Of a stretch of DNA of 64,000 bases, positions 33,369 to 42,407 are shown one piece after another. Source of the stretch: Flexivirga oryzae (GTDB lineage: Bacteria; Actinomycetota; Actinomycetes; Actinomycetales; Dermatophilaceae); NCBI RefSeq assembly GCF_014190805.1, contig NZ_JACHVQ010000002.1, forward strand, positions 744,001-808,000. The letters are read 5' to 3'. Each line of letters opens with the position of its first letter. Within the stretch, counting starts at the first letter, position 1. Under the pieces are notes generated by a model. That model had not been told where the DNA came from and did no database searches. It saw only the letters and a list, made by a program, of their open reading frames with translations. The position numbers were made by a program, and so were the translations under genes.

Positions 33369-34244
33369 ATGAGTCGGTTGAGCGCCGCCATCGTCGGGTC
33401 GGGCAACATCGGTACCGACCTGATGTACAAATTGCTGCGATCCGAGCAGGTGGACCCGGTCTATATGATCGGCATCGACCCCGCGAGCGAGGGACTCGCG
33501 CGGGCCCGGCAGGAAGGACTCGAAGCATCGGCTGAAGGGATCGATTGGCTTCTGGCGCAACCGAATCGCCCAGACCTCGTCTTCGAGGCGACGTCGGCGA
33601 AGATCCACGCGGCGGCGGCACCGCGCTATGCCGATGCGGGCATCACCGCGATCGACCTGACGCCGGCCTCGGTCGGTCCCTACGTGGTGCCCGCGGTGAA
33701 CCTCGACGCTCACCTCAGCGCACCCAACGTCAACATGGTCAGTTGCGCCGGGCAGGCCACCATCCCCATCCTCTACGCGATCAACGAGGTCGCCGACGCC
33801 TCCTACGGCGAGATCGTCGCTGCCATCGCGTCGAAGAGCGCAGGCCCCGGCACTCGGCAGAACCTCAGCGAATTCAGTGAGAAGACGTCACGCGCTCTCG
33901 CACAGGTCGCCGGGGCAGACAGCGCGAAGGCCATCTCGGTGATCAATCCAGCCGAGCCACCGATGAACATGCGCGACACTGTCTATGCGCGGGTCCGACG
34001 CCCCGACGCCGCCGCCATCGAGCGTGCCGTGATCGACATGGTCGAGCGGGTGCAACAGTACGTGCCGGGCTACTCGTTGCGGCTCGTCGACGTTGACGGC
34101 GACCTGGTCACCGTCATGGTCGAAGTGGTCGGTGCGGGCGACTTCCTGCCCACCTATGCGGGCAACCTCGACATCATCACTGCAGCCGCGGTCCAAGTCG
34201 CCGACGTGATGGCACAACAGAACCTGGTAGGAGCAATCAAATGA
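33369..34244 (+). CDS. dmpF: Acetaldehyde dehydrogenase (acylating)
   Basis: 291 residues from the ATG at 33369, preceded by AAGGAGAA. NAD-binding start AAIVGSGNIGTDL, catalytic Cys126 in NMVSCAGQATIPI, and C-terminal INPAEPPMNMRDT all match the MhpF/DmpF/BphJ family. It converts the aldehyde released by the aldolase to acetyl-CoA (or propionyl-CoA) and normally forms a channelling complex with it. The aldolase gene overlaps by 4 bp. Confidence 0.95.
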   Translation: MSRLSAAIVGSGNIGTDLMYKLLRSEQVDPVYMIGIDPASEGLARARQEGLEASAEGIDWLLAQPNRPDLVFEATSAKIHAAAAPRYADAGITAIDLTPASVGPYVVPAVNLDAHLSAPNVNMVSCAGQATIPILYAINEVADASYGEIVAAIASKSAGPGTRQNLSEFSEKTSRALAQVAGADSAKAISVINPAEPPMNMRDTVYARVRRPDAAAIERAVIDMVERVQQYVPGYSLRLVDVDGDLVTVMVEVVGAGDFLPTYAGNLDIITAAAVQVADVMAQQNLVGAIK

Positions 34245-35284
34245 GCACCCATCCCCTCGGCGCGGTCACCCTCGTCGATACGACGCTGCGCGACGGAATG
34301 TCCAGCGTCTCACATCAATTCACCCCGGAGAACGTCGCGGCGATCGCCGCCGGACTCGACCGAGCAGGCGTCAAGACCATCGAGGTGGCCCACGGCATCG
34401 GCCTCGGCGCATCCTCCATCCAGTACGGTTTCGCCGCCGCCACCGATCCCGATTACGTCCGAGCCGCAGTCGATGCCGTGGAGAACGCCGACATCGCGGC
34501 CCTCTACGTGCCCGGCATCGCCACCCTGCCCGAGCTCGGCAAGGCGATCGACGCAGGCATCAAGACGGTGCGCGTCGCGGTCCACTGCACCGAAGCCGAC
34601 TGCGGCCAGCAGCCCATCGAATGGGCCAAAGAGCAGGGCCTCACGGTAATGACCTTCCTGATGATGAGTCACAAACTCGAGCCCGACGCCCTCGCTGAGC
34701 AGGCCGTGAAACTCGATTCCTACGGCGCCGACGTCGTTTACGTCGTCGACTCCGCGGGCGCTATGGTGCCCGCGCAGGCTGCGGCCCGTGTCGCGGCGCT
34801 GCGGTCGGCCATCGACGCCGACCTCGGCTTCCACGCACACAACAATCTCGGTGTGGGCATCGCCAACGCACTCGCCGCCGCCGATAACGGTGCAACCTTC
34901 ATCGACGGCTCACTGCGTGGCCTCGGCGCCAGCGCTGGCAACGCCCAAACCGAAGTGCTGGCAGCGGCTTTCGACCGCGCAGGGTGGCAGACCGACGTCG
35001 ACCTGTTCGAACTGATCGACACCGCCGAACACATCGTCGCACCGCTGATGAAGGAACCGCAGATCGTCGACGAGACCGCACTTGTCCTCGGTTACGCAGG
35101 CGTGTATTCGACGTTCTTCCATCCGACCAAACGCGCAGCGAAGAAGTTCGGCGTGCCCACCCGCGACATCCTGCTCGAACTCGGCAAGCGCGGTGTGATC
35201 GGCGGTCAGGAAGACATGATCATCGACGTCGCCTCCGAGCTGGCCGGACGCACCTACGAGACCCCCGCCGTCGCGGCCGTCTAG
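34241..35284 (+). CDS. dmpG: 4-hydroxy-2-oxovalerate aldolase
   Basis: 347 residues, DmpG/BphI class II aldolase. LVDTTLRDGMSSVSHQFT holds the metal-binding Asp and catalytic Arg; YVVDSAGAM and GFHAHNNLGVGIANA hold further ligands (His-x-His), and the C-terminal communication domain ends VIGGQEDMIIDVA. It splits 4-hydroxy-2-oxoacids to pyruvate and an aldehyde. It is coupled to the acylating dehydrogenase, as is standard for the pair. Confidence 0.95.
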   Translation: MSTHPLGAVTLVDTTLRDGMSSVSHQFTPENVAAIAAGLDRAGVKTIEVAHGIGLGASSIQYGFAAATDPDYVRAAVDAVENADIAALYVPGIATLPELGKAIDAGIKTVRVAVHCTEADCGQQPIEWAKEQGLTVMTFLMMSHKLEPDALAEQAVKLDSYGADVVYVVDSAGAMVPAQAAARVAALRSAIDADLGFHAHNNLGVGIANALAAADNGATFIDGSLRGLGASAGNAQTEVLAAAFDRAGWQTDVDLFELIDTAEHIVAPLMKEPQIVDETALVLGYAGVYSTFFHPTKRAAKKFGVPTRDILLELGKRGVIGGQEDMIIDVASELAGRTYETPAVAAV

Positions 35285-35299
35285 AGGAGTTATCCACTA

Positions 35300-36763
35300 A
35301 TGACAACGCAATTCGACGCCGCGCACCTCATCGGCGACAAGTGGCTGCCCGCCTCCGACGGTGCCACATTTGAGACCCGTGACCCGCACGACGGTTCGTT
35401 GCTCGGCACCGTTCCGAAGGGGACGGCCGCCGACGGCGAGGCCGCAATCACCGCCGCGCGGTCGGCTTTCGACGACGGTCCGTGGTCCACCATGGCTCCG
35501 AAGGAGCGTGCGAGGATCCTGCACGCCGTCGCCGACAATCTCGACGCGCATCGAGAAGAGCTGGCGCAGTTGGAGACTCGTGACGGCGGTAAAACCATCA
35601 CGCAGTCGCTGCACGCCGAGATCCCACGGGTCGCACACAATCTGCGGTTCTTTGCCGACTATGTGTCGATGGCCGCCAACGAGGCGTACCCGGACGGCGA
35701 TCTGCTCTCTTATGTGCTGTACCCGCCTGCGGGCGTGGTGTCGGCGATCAGCCCGTGGAATGCCCCGCTGATGCTTGCGACGTGGAAGATCGCTCCCGCC
35801 TTGGCATTCGGCAACACCGTGGTGCTCAAGCCGGCCCCGCAGACGCCGCTGACGGCACATCGGTTCGCGGAGCTGGCGCTCGAAGCAGGTCTGCCACCGG
35901 GCGTGCTGAACGTGGTGCATGGATTCGGCGGCGAAGCGGTCGCTGGACCGCTCACTTCCGACCGTCGTGTCGACCGGATCACTTTCACCGGGTCGAGCGC
36001 GACCGGCGTCAAGATCCTGCAGTCGGCAGCGCTCAACCACACCCCGGTGTCAGCGGAGATGGGCGGTAAATCGGCGAACATCATCTTCGAAGACGCGGAT
36101 CTCGATGTGGCAGTGCCGATGTCGCTGCGTGCGATCTTCGGTGGCAACGGCCAGGTCTGTCTGTCCGGATCGCGGCTCCTTGTGCAGAACTCGATTCGGG
36201 AAGAATTCGTCGCGCGCTTCGCCGAGGAAGCTGCGAAGCTGACTGTCGGAGATCCCAAGGACCCCGATACCTTCATGGGGCCGCTCATCGAGCAGCGCCA
36301 CCTCGACAAGGTGCATGGCTACGTCGAACTCGCCCAGTCGGAGGGAGGTAAGGTTCTCACCGGCGGCGAACGACTCGCCGACGCGTCGCACTCGGCTGGT
36401 TTCTACTATCCGCCGACGGTGATCACCGGGCTGACCAACGAATCCCGCACGGCCCGCGAGGAGATCTTCGGTCCGGTCGAGACAGTCCTCGGCTTCGACA
36501 CCGAGGAGCAAGCGTTGGCCATCACCAACGACTCGCCCTACGGACTCGCCGGAATGCTGTTCACGCAGAATCTCGACCGAGCACATCGGATGGCGGCGCG
36601 CTGGAAGGCGGGCACGGTGTGGATCAACACATTCTTCGAACGCGATCTACGGCTGCCGTTCGGCGGCGAGGGCATCAGCGGATTGGGACGCGAAGGCGGT
36701 CAGTACTCCCGCGAATTCTTCACTGAACCCCGCGCTGTCACCATCCGACTGCGGCAGGCATAG
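35300..36763 (+). CDS. dmpC: 2-hydroxymuconic semialdehyde dehydrogenase (ALDH family)
   Basis: 487-residue NAD-dependent aldehyde dehydrogenase. Active-site residues: Asn154 in SPWNAPLML, Glu253 in AEMGGKSANI, Cys287 in GGNGQVCLSGSR, plus the nucleotide motif TFTGSSATG. In this operon it would oxidise the ring-cleavage semialdehyde to the dicarboxylate, opening the 4-oxalocrotonate branch. It begins 16 bp after the aldolase gene with GAGGAG upstream. A betaine- or carboxymethyl-hydroxymuconate-type specificity cannot be excluded. Confidence 0.88.
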   Translation: MTTQFDAAHLIGDKWLPASDGATFETRDPHDGSLLGTVPKGTAADGEAAITAARSAFDDGPWSTMAPKERARILHAVADNLDAHREELAQLETRDGGKTITQSLHAEIPRVAHNLRFFADYVSMAANEAYPDGDLLSYVLYPPAGVVSAISPWNAPLMLATWKIAPALAFGNTVVLKPAPQTPLTAHRFAELALEAGLPPGVLNVVHGFGGEAVAGPLTSDRRVDRITFTGSSATGVKILQSAALNHTPVSAEMGGKSANIIFEDADLDVAVPMSLRAIFGGNGQVCLSGSRLLVQNSIREEFVARFAEEAAKLTVGDPKDPDTFMGPLIEQRHLDKVHGYVELAQSEGGKVLTGGERLADASHSAGFYYPPTVITGLTNESRTAREEIFGPVETVLGFDTEEQALAITNDSPYGLAGMLFTQNLDRAHRMAARWKAGTVWINTFFERDLRLPFGGEGISGLGREGGQYSREFFTEPRAVTIRLRQA

Positions 36764-37512
36764 TGTCCGGCGAAGTCTGCGTTGTCGTCGGCGCGACGGG
36801 CGCGATGGGCGAGGTCATCACTGAACGTCTCACCGCGCAGGGGTATCGAGTGCTCGCGGTGGCCCGCAGCGGGGAGCAGCTCGACAAGCTCTGCGCCACA
36901 AATGATTCCGTGATCGGCTGCGTCGCCGACATCGGGTCCGACGCCGCGGTCGACACGATCAGCGCCGCCCTCGACGCCCCGGTACGCATGGCCGTGTTCG
37001 CCGCAGGCCTGCCGGTGCGTGGCTCGGCCGACACCATCGAGCCGTCGGCGCTCGCGACGGCGGCAAACATCAAAGTGGCTGGGCCGCTGCGGTTGTTGCA
37101 CGCAGTACGTGACCGGCTGGCGTTCGATTCGCGGTTTGTGGTGGTAGCCGGGTCCCTCGGCGTCGAGCCAGGGCCGCTCGACGCCGGTCCGGGGACGGCG
37201 AATGCGGCGCTGCTCAACCTGATGCGGCAGATCAGTGCCCTGTACGGCCCCAAAGGCGTCACGACGCATGTGGTTGCGCCGGGCCCCATTGACACACCAC
37301 GACTAAGAGCTCTCGTGCAGACTCAGGCAGACGAGTCCGGTACATCGTACGAGGAGATCTGGAGCAGGTACGTCGCCAAGACCACGCTGGGCAGGCTGCC
37401 TACACTCGACGAAATCGGTTGGCTGGTAACCACTTTGCTTGCGCCAGAGGCGGCGGTACTGCACGGTGCGGTACTCGCCGCCGACGGCGGTACGCGGCAC
37501 GGAATCGTCTGA
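36763..37512 (+). CDS. SDR-family protein with altered catalytic residues
   Basis: 249 residues, GTG start overlapping the dehydrogenase stop. Rossmann start VVVGATGAMGEVITERL, VFAAGLPVRG in place of the usual NNAG, and the C-terminal VVAPGPIDTPRL are SDR-like. The catalytic Y-x-x-x-K is not evident: after VVAGSLG the expected segment reads AGPGTANAALLN, with Gly/Pro and Asn where Tyr and Lys should be. It may be a non-redox SDR or act on an unusual intermediate. Co-transcribed with the lower pathway. Confidence 0.75.
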   Translation: MSGEVCVVVGATGAMGEVITERLTAQGYRVLAVARSGEQLDKLCATNDSVIGCVADIGSDAAVDTISAALDAPVRMAVFAAGLPVRGSADTIEPSALATAANIKVAGPLRLLHAVRDRLAFDSRFVVVAGSLGVEPGPLDAGPGTANAALLNLMRQISALYGPKGVTTHVVAPGPIDTPRLRALVQTQADESGTSYEEIWSRYVAKTTLGRLPTLDEIGWLVTTLLAPEAAVLHGAVLAADGGTRHGIV

Positions 37513-37531
37513 TCGGAGAAGGAGAACACTC

Positions 37532-37948
37532 ATGCCCATTGCCCATTTTCATGTGCCGGCAGCCACATTCGACGCCGAGCAGGAACGGGAACTGCTCGAA
37601 CGGGCCAGCGCGACCTACTCGCGGGTGCTCGACTCGCCGATCGAACGGGTCCGCGCCTTCCTGGTGCACTACCCAGCGTCGTCGATCGCCGTCGGTGGAA
37701 TTGTCGACAACGACTCTCCCGCACCGTACTTCACCGCGATCGTGCTCGCCGGTCGCAGCGTGGAACAACGCCACGAATTGCTGACCGCATTGACCGATGA
37801 CATCGTCGACACCCTCGGCGTCGACGTCTCTGGCGTGCGCGGCCAGATCATCGAGGTGTCGCCGGACAACTGGGGCATCGCCGGGCGGCCCGCCAGCGGT
37901 GTACGGGCAACAGAAATCGCTGACCGAGCGGCGTCGGCAACCGCATAA
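37532..37948 (+). CDS. Tautomerase-superfamily protein (Pro-1)
   Basis: 138 residues. The mature N-terminus would be Pro (MPIAHFHV), the general base of the superfamily. A second Arg-containing half (SPIERVRAFLVHYP) and ELLTALTDDIVDTLGVDVSGVRGQII follow, making a fused two-lobe type like cis-CaaD or malonate semialdehyde decarboxylase rather than the 60-residue 4-oxalocrotonate tautomerase, which is encoded separately at 47487. It has AGGAGA upstream and is last in the operon. Possible roles are tautomerisation or decarboxylation of a lower-pathway oxoacid. Confidence 0.75.
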   Translation: MPIAHFHVPAATFDAEQERELLERASATYSRVLDSPIERVRAFLVHYPASSIAVGGIVDNDSPAPYFTAIVLAGRSVEQRHELLTALTDDIVDTLGVDVSGVRGQIIEVSPDNWGIAGRPASGVRATEIADRAASATA

Positions 37949-37963
37949 GAGCGGCGAATCAAC

Positions 37964-38001
37964 TAAAGAATCCCCGAAGCCTGGGGCTTCGGGGATTCTT
38001 G
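37964..38001 (+). terminator. Intrinsic terminator of the lower-pathway operon
   Basis: Long perfect stem AAGAATCCCCGAAGCC / GGCTTCGGGGATTCTT with a TGG loop, 15 bp after the tautomerase stop codon. It ends the plus-strand operon from 33369. Confidence 0.88.
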
Positions 38002-38036
38002 TTGTGATCACCGAGTAGTGCTCACAAGAGGCCCGC

Positions 38037-39154
38037 TAGTGGCGCGTGTTGAAAGTAGTTTGGTGATCGGGGTGGTGGGACAATCGGTGTATGCGCGCCG
38101 AGCCGGTTCTGATATCTGAGTCTGATCGTGAGTTGTTGAAGGCCTGGCTGCGGACGCCGTCAATGCCGTCCGGGCTGGTGACGCGAGCGCGGATTGTGTT
38201 GTGGGCTTCGGAGGGTGTCACGATGGCGGCGATCGCGCAGCGGTTGTCGATCTCGCGGCCGACGGTGACGTTGTGGTGTCAGCGGTTTCGCGAGCTGGGG
38301 CCGCAGGGGTTGGCGGATCAGCCGCGCTCGGGGCGGCCGGCGACGGTGGACCGGGAGAAGGTGATCGCGGCAACGTTGACGCCTCCTCCGGCGAGTTTGG
38401 GTGTGACGCACTGGTCCTCGCGGCTGCTCGCCAAGCGTTTGAAGCTCGATCATGGGCAGGTCGCGAAGGTGTGGCGGGAGATGGGGATCAAGCCGTGGGG
38501 TGAGAACACGTTCAAGTTCTCCACTGACCCGGAGCTTGAGGCGAAGGTCATCGATGTCGTCGGGTTGTATCTGGCGCCGCCCGAGGGGGCGGTGGTGATC
38601 TGCATCGATGAGAAGACGCAGATTCAGGCTCTCGATCGCACGCAGCCGGCGTTGCCGATGGCTCCGAATCACCCGGCCGCGCGCACGCACGATTACATTC
38701 GGCACGGCACGACCAGCCTGTTCGCCGGATTGGAGATCGGAACGGGCAGGGTCGTCGGGCAGTGCTATGACCGGCACACCCATAAGGAGTTCCTCGCGTT
38801 CCTCAAGAAGGTCGCCAACGCGTACCCCGAGGTTGAGCTGCATCTGGTGATGGACAACTACGCCACCCATAAGAAGCAGGAGGTGAAGGACTGGCTCGCC
38901 GAGAACCCTCGGATTACAGTCCATTTCACTCCGACGTCGGCGTCGTGGATGAACATGGTCGAGATCTGGTTCTCGATCATCGAACGTCAAGCGATCCACC
39001 GCGGCACCTTCCGATCGGTCCGCGAGCTGAAGGCGGCGATCCGTGCGTTCATCAATGGCTGGAACCCGCGCTCGCAGCCGTTCGTCTGGACCAAGACTGC
39101 GGAGCAGATCCTCACGAAGATCGATCGCAAGAAGACTTCAGCCACGGGCCACTA
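38037..39154 (+). mobile_element. IS630-family insertion sequence
   Basis: Ends TAGTGGCGCGTG and, reverse-complemented, TAGTGGCCCGTG. The TA at each end fits the TA target of IS630/Tc1-mariner elements. The IS5-type element inserted at the CTAG formed by its right end, so this IS arrived first. Confidence 0.85.
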
Positions 39155-39155
39155 G
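38091..39155 (+). CDS. IS630-family transposase
   Basis: 354 residues. N-terminal HTH (VTMAAIAQRLSISRPTVTLWCQRF), second winged helix (SSRLLAKRLKLDHGQVAKVW), then the DDE core: Asp in VVICIDEKTQIQALD, Asp in LHLVMDNYATHK and Glu in SWMNMVEIWFSIIERQ. It spans nearly the full element and is apparently intact. Confidence 0.93.
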   Translation: MRAEPVLISESDRELLKAWLRTPSMPSGLVTRARIVLWASEGVTMAAIAQRLSISRPTVTLWCQRFRELGPQGLADQPRSGRPATVDREKVIAATLTPPPASLGVTHWSSRLLAKRLKLDHGQVAKVWREMGIKPWGENTFKFSTDPELEAKVIDVVGLYLAPPEGAVVICIDEKTQIQALDRTQPALPMAPNHPAARTHDYIRHGTTSLFAGLEIGTGRVVGQCYDRHTHKEFLAFLKKVANAYPEVELHLVMDNYATHKKQEVKDWLAENPRITVHFTPTSASWMNMVEIWFSIIERQAIHRGTFRSVRELKAAIRAFINGWNPRSQPFVWTKTAEQILTKIDRKKTSATGH

Positions 39156-40142
39156 GGCGTGTCTCCTAATAGTCGCGACCAGCGGAAGCATGCCTGCAGG
39201 ACCACGCCGGCCCGGTAGGTGATGGCGAGTTTGTCGTAGCGGGTGGCCAAACCGCGCCACTGCTTGGTGTCGCTGAACGATCTCTCAACGACGTTGCGGC
39301 CCTTGTAGATTTCGGCGTCGAATGCGGGCGGCCGGCCACCGGAAGTGCCCTTGCGTCGGCGGGCGTCGATCTCGGTGATCTTCTGCGGGATCACAGTTTT
39401 GATGCCCCGACCGGCCAGCATCCGCCGGTTCACACCACTGGTGTAGGCCCGGTCAGCGACCACCACGTCCGGCCGGGTACGCGGACGCCCCCGTCCCTGC
39501 CGGGGCACCCGAATGTCCGCGAGGACCTCACCGAGCATCGCACCATCGTTGCGTTGCCCACCGGTGACGACCAGCGCCAACGGACGCCCGTGACCGTCGA
39601 CCGCGGCATGAATCTTGGTCGTCAGACCACCGCGAGAACGACCAATCCCGTGCCCGGCCGGTTCCCGGTCACCCCCGAGTGGGCTCGCAACGAACCCGAC
39701 CGGCAGATTCGTGTAGTTCGACCGTGCCCCCTGTGTCCTGATCAGGGCGGGAGGTGTTCGTACCGTGCTGATGAGCACGGCTGATCGTGGCATCCACCGA
39801 TACCGTCCAGTCGATCTTGCCTGCCGCGTCCGCCTCCGCCAACAGGCTCGCGAGCACCGCGTCCCAGGTCCCGTCCCGGGCGTAACGGCGATGCCGCTTC
39901 CAGACCGTCTTTCACGAACCGAACGCCTCGGACGGGAGATCCCGCCACGGAATCCCCGTCCGATACCGGTAGACGATCCCGTTCACCACTCGCCGGCTGT
40001 CCTGAAACGGCCGCCCACGCCGCCCCGCATTCGACGGAAGCAACGGCTCGATCCGAGCCCACCGCTCATCGGACAGCACCTCGTACCTCGATGAACTCAC
40101 CGAGCAATCATCACCGAACCGCGACCGGAAATTGGGAGACAC
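39156..40142 (-). pseudogene. IS5-family transposase, nonsense and frameshift
   Basis: The 5' frame (from 40142) encodes WARIEPLLPSNAGRRGRPF and GIVYRYRTGIPWRDLPSEAFGS, then hits a TGA at 39912 where relatives have Trp (FGSWKTVW). A middle piece continues in the same frame to about 39670. The catalytic C-terminus (GIGRSRGGLTTKIHAAVDG, DRAYTSG, VVERSFSDTKQWRGLATRYDK) is in another frame ending at 39152. The shift between the last two may be the programmed one of IS427-type elements; the nonsense codon is a true lesion. Confidence 0.85.
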
Positions 40143-40144
40143 GC
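39156..40144 (-). mobile_element. IS5-family element (IS427-like), degenerate
   Basis: Inverted ends GGCGTGTCTCC / GGAGACACGCC with CTAG on both sides (39152-39155 and 40145-40148). The transposase frames are broken (see the pseudogene entry). It sits tightly between the IS630 and IS1182 elements. Confidence 0.85.
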
Positions 40145-40148
40145 CCTA

Positions 40149-42001
40149 GGTCGCTGGTGTTTTTCGTGGCGTGGCGGTCCGTGTTGCTTGGTGCTGGGTT
40201 CGGGAGGATTGGCCTGTGACGTTGGGAGTGACTCCGAGCCAGGCTGATTTGTTCCGTTCGACGACCGCGTTCTGCGAGCCGCGGATCGGCGAAGACTCGA
40301 TCTACGGGTTGTTGCACCGGCAGTGCCACCGGTTGTTCCCGGACGAGATGTTCGCGGACTTGTTCACCGATGTTGGTCGCCGGTCGGTACCGCCGATGAT
40401 CGTGGCGGTGGTGATGGTGTTGCAACGTTTCGAGGGGTGCAGTGACCGGGAAGCGGTCGACCGGTTCGCGTTCGACGCCCGGTGGAAGTACGCGGCGGGC
40501 GGGCTGGACTTCGATTACCCGGGATTCGTGCACACGGTGCTGGTTGATATGCGGGCCCGGCTGGCCGCCTCGGATGCGCCGGACCGGATCTTCGATGCCG
40601 TGCTGCAGGTGGCCAAGGCTGCCGGACTGGTCGGGCGTAAACGGGTGCTGGACTCCACCCCGTTGTATGACGCGGTCGCCACGATGGACACGGTCACGTT
40701 GATCCGGTCGGCGATCCGTGGGCTGCTCAAGGCGTGTGATGCGCAGTTGGGGGCGCGGGTCCGGGACGTGCTGGCCCGTGATGATGACTACGTGGGCGCG
40801 GGGAAACCGGCCTGTGACTGGGACGACCAGGTCGCCCGGGCGGTGTTGGTCGATGAGTTGGCTCGGGACGGGATGGCCGCCCTGGCCGTGTTGGAGGGGC
40901 GGACGGTCAGTGAACCGGTGGCCGCGGCGGGGCAGTTGCTGGCCACCGTGCTGGGGCAGGACCTGGAACAAGACGCTGACGGGGTGTTCGCGATCGCGCG
41001 GCGGGTCGCCAAAGATCGGGTGATCTCCACGGTCGACCCGCAGGCCCGGCACGGGCACAAGACCGCCGCACGCTCCTTCGACGGGTACAAGGGGCACCTG
41101 GGCCTCGACCCGGACAGTGAGATCATCACCGCTACCGGCGTGACCCCGGGCAACACCGGTGATGCCGCGGCCGCACAAGACCTGATCGCTGATCTCCTCG
41201 ACACCGACGATCACGATGCCGGCGATCACGGCGACGCGGATGAGCCTGGCGTGTATGGGGATAACGCGTACGGGACTGGGCCGATCCACGACTTGCTGGA
41301 GGCTGCCGGGATCGATGACAAGTGCAAGACCCAGTCGCCGTCCAATACTGGTGGCCTGTTCGCCAAGGACGAGTTCGAGGTGGACTTGGACGCTGACACG
41401 GTGACCTGCCCGGCGGGGCAAGTCTCGCCGATCCGGCGCGGGAAGGGTGGTGCCGGCACGGCACGTTTCGGGGCGGCGTGTGCCGAGTGCCCGCTACGGG
41501 AGCAGTGCACTACCTCCGCGAAGGGCCGCACCATCAAGGTCGGCGCCTATGAACGGCAGCTGACCGATGCCCGCGGGCGGCAACAGGACCCGGGATGGGT
41601 GGCCGACTACCGGGCTACCCGCCCGAAGGTCGAACGCAAGATCGGGCACCTGATGCGCCGCAAGCACGGCGGGCGCAGGGCACGGGTCCGCGGCACGACG
41701 AAGGTTGCCGCTGACTTCTCCCTGCTGGCCGCCGCGGTCAACCTCGTACGCCTGAGTGTGCTCGCCGTGACGTTCACGACCGGTCAAGGATGGGCAGCGA
41801 CCGCCTGATAACACCAGGATCAGACTCGAAACCCCTTACCTGGCCGTCATATCCGCCCTCAAGCCGGCGTACTCGACTGGCCAGCGTCATCAGTCCCGCC
41901 CGGCGACCAGCCGCGCTCGGCCAGCCTCAGCCCCACGCGGTGACCTGATCTACCCCAGCCGACCATCCTCACCCACACGCAGCTGTTCAACACCAGCCAC
42001 C
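40149..42001 (+). mobile_element. IS1182-family insertion sequence
   Basis: Ends show GGTCGCTGGTGTT on the left and AACACCAGCCACC on the right (one mismatch). The element begins directly after the CTAG of the IS5-type element. The exact target duplication is unclear; CTAG also lies at 42003-42006. Confidence 0.75.
40216..41808 (+). CDS. IS1182-family transposase
   Basis: 530 residues from a GTG at 40216; the frame stays open to 40171 but that lies close to the IS end. N-terminal domain with SIYGLLHRQCHRLFPDEMFADLF and MVLQRFEGCSDREAVDRFAFDARWKYA. DDE core: Asp in RVLDSTPLYDAVATMD, Asp in PGVYGDNAYGTG and Glu in KVERKIGHLMRRKHGGRRAR. A Cys cluster (CAECPLREQC) typical of the family lies before the last motif. 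Intact. Confidence 0.92.
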   Translation: MTLGVTPSQADLFRSTTAFCEPRIGEDSIYGLLHRQCHRLFPDEMFADLFTDVGRRSVPPMIVAVVMVLQRFEGCSDREAVDRFAFDARWKYAAGGLDFDYPGFVHTVLVDMRARLAASDAPDRIFDAVLQVAKAAGLVGRKRVLDSTPLYDAVATMDTVTLIRSAIRGLLKACDAQLGARVRDVLARDDDYVGAGKPACDWDDQVARAVLVDELARDGMAALAVLEGRTVSEPVAAAGQLLATVLGQDLEQDADGVFAIARRVAKDRVISTVDPQARHGHKTAARSFDGYKGHLGLDPDSEIITATGVTPGNTGDAAAAQDLIADLLDTDDHDAGDHGDADEPGVYGDNAYGTGPIHDLLEAAGIDDKCKTQSPSNTGGLFAKDEFEVDLDADTVTCPAGQVSPIRRGKGGAGTARFGAACAECPLREQCTTSAKGRTIKVGAYERQLTDARGRQQDPGWVADYRATRPKVERKIGHLMRRKHGGRRARVRGTTKVAADFSLLAAAVNLVRLSVLAVTFTTGQGWAATA

Positions 42002-42003
42002 TA

Positions 42004-42318
42004 CTAGTTGAAATCCTCGGTGACGAGCTCAGCGCCGAGCATCGTGACCCCCCCGGTCGCGAAGTTGGGTACGTCGGCTGCGGTCGCCTTACCCTCAGGC
42101 GAACCCAGCCCGGCGCCGAACGCTTCCTTCGAGTCGAAGTCGAGCGTCGTGACCAGGTAGATGTCCGGAGTGGAACCGTCCAGCCCCTCGGTCTTCGAGA
42201 TCGATACGTGGCGCAGGCCGGGGATCTTGCGGGCCAGCGGGATGTGGGTGTTGAAGTAGTACTCATCGAACGCGGCCGGGTCGGTCGGCTGGTTGTACAG
42301 CACGTTCAGGCGATACAT
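42004..42318 (-). CDS. EthD-family protein
   Basis: 104 residues of the dimeric ferredoxin-like EthD fold: LNVLYNQPTDPAAFDEYYFNTHIPLARKIPGL with the conserved His, then DIYLVTTLDFDSKEAFGAGLGSPEG. EthD is required for the P450 system of ether (ETBE) degradation in Rhodococcus ruber, though its chemistry is unclear. Encoded 89 bp after the P450 reductase on the same strand, it is likely part of that operon. The IS1182 element ends immediately beyond its stop. Confidence 0.88.
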   Translation of the reverse strand: MYRLNVLYNQPTDPAAFDEYYFNTHIPLARKIPGLRHVSISKTEGLDGSTPDIYLVTTLDFDSKEAFGAGLGSPEGKATAADVPNFATGGVTMLGAELVTEDFN

Positions 42319-42407
42319 GGTTCTCCGATTATCGTTGGGGGAGTGACATTTTCAGTTGTGCGGACCGACTTGCGGCCAGTTGTGACACCTCGTGTCACCT
42401 TACGCGT

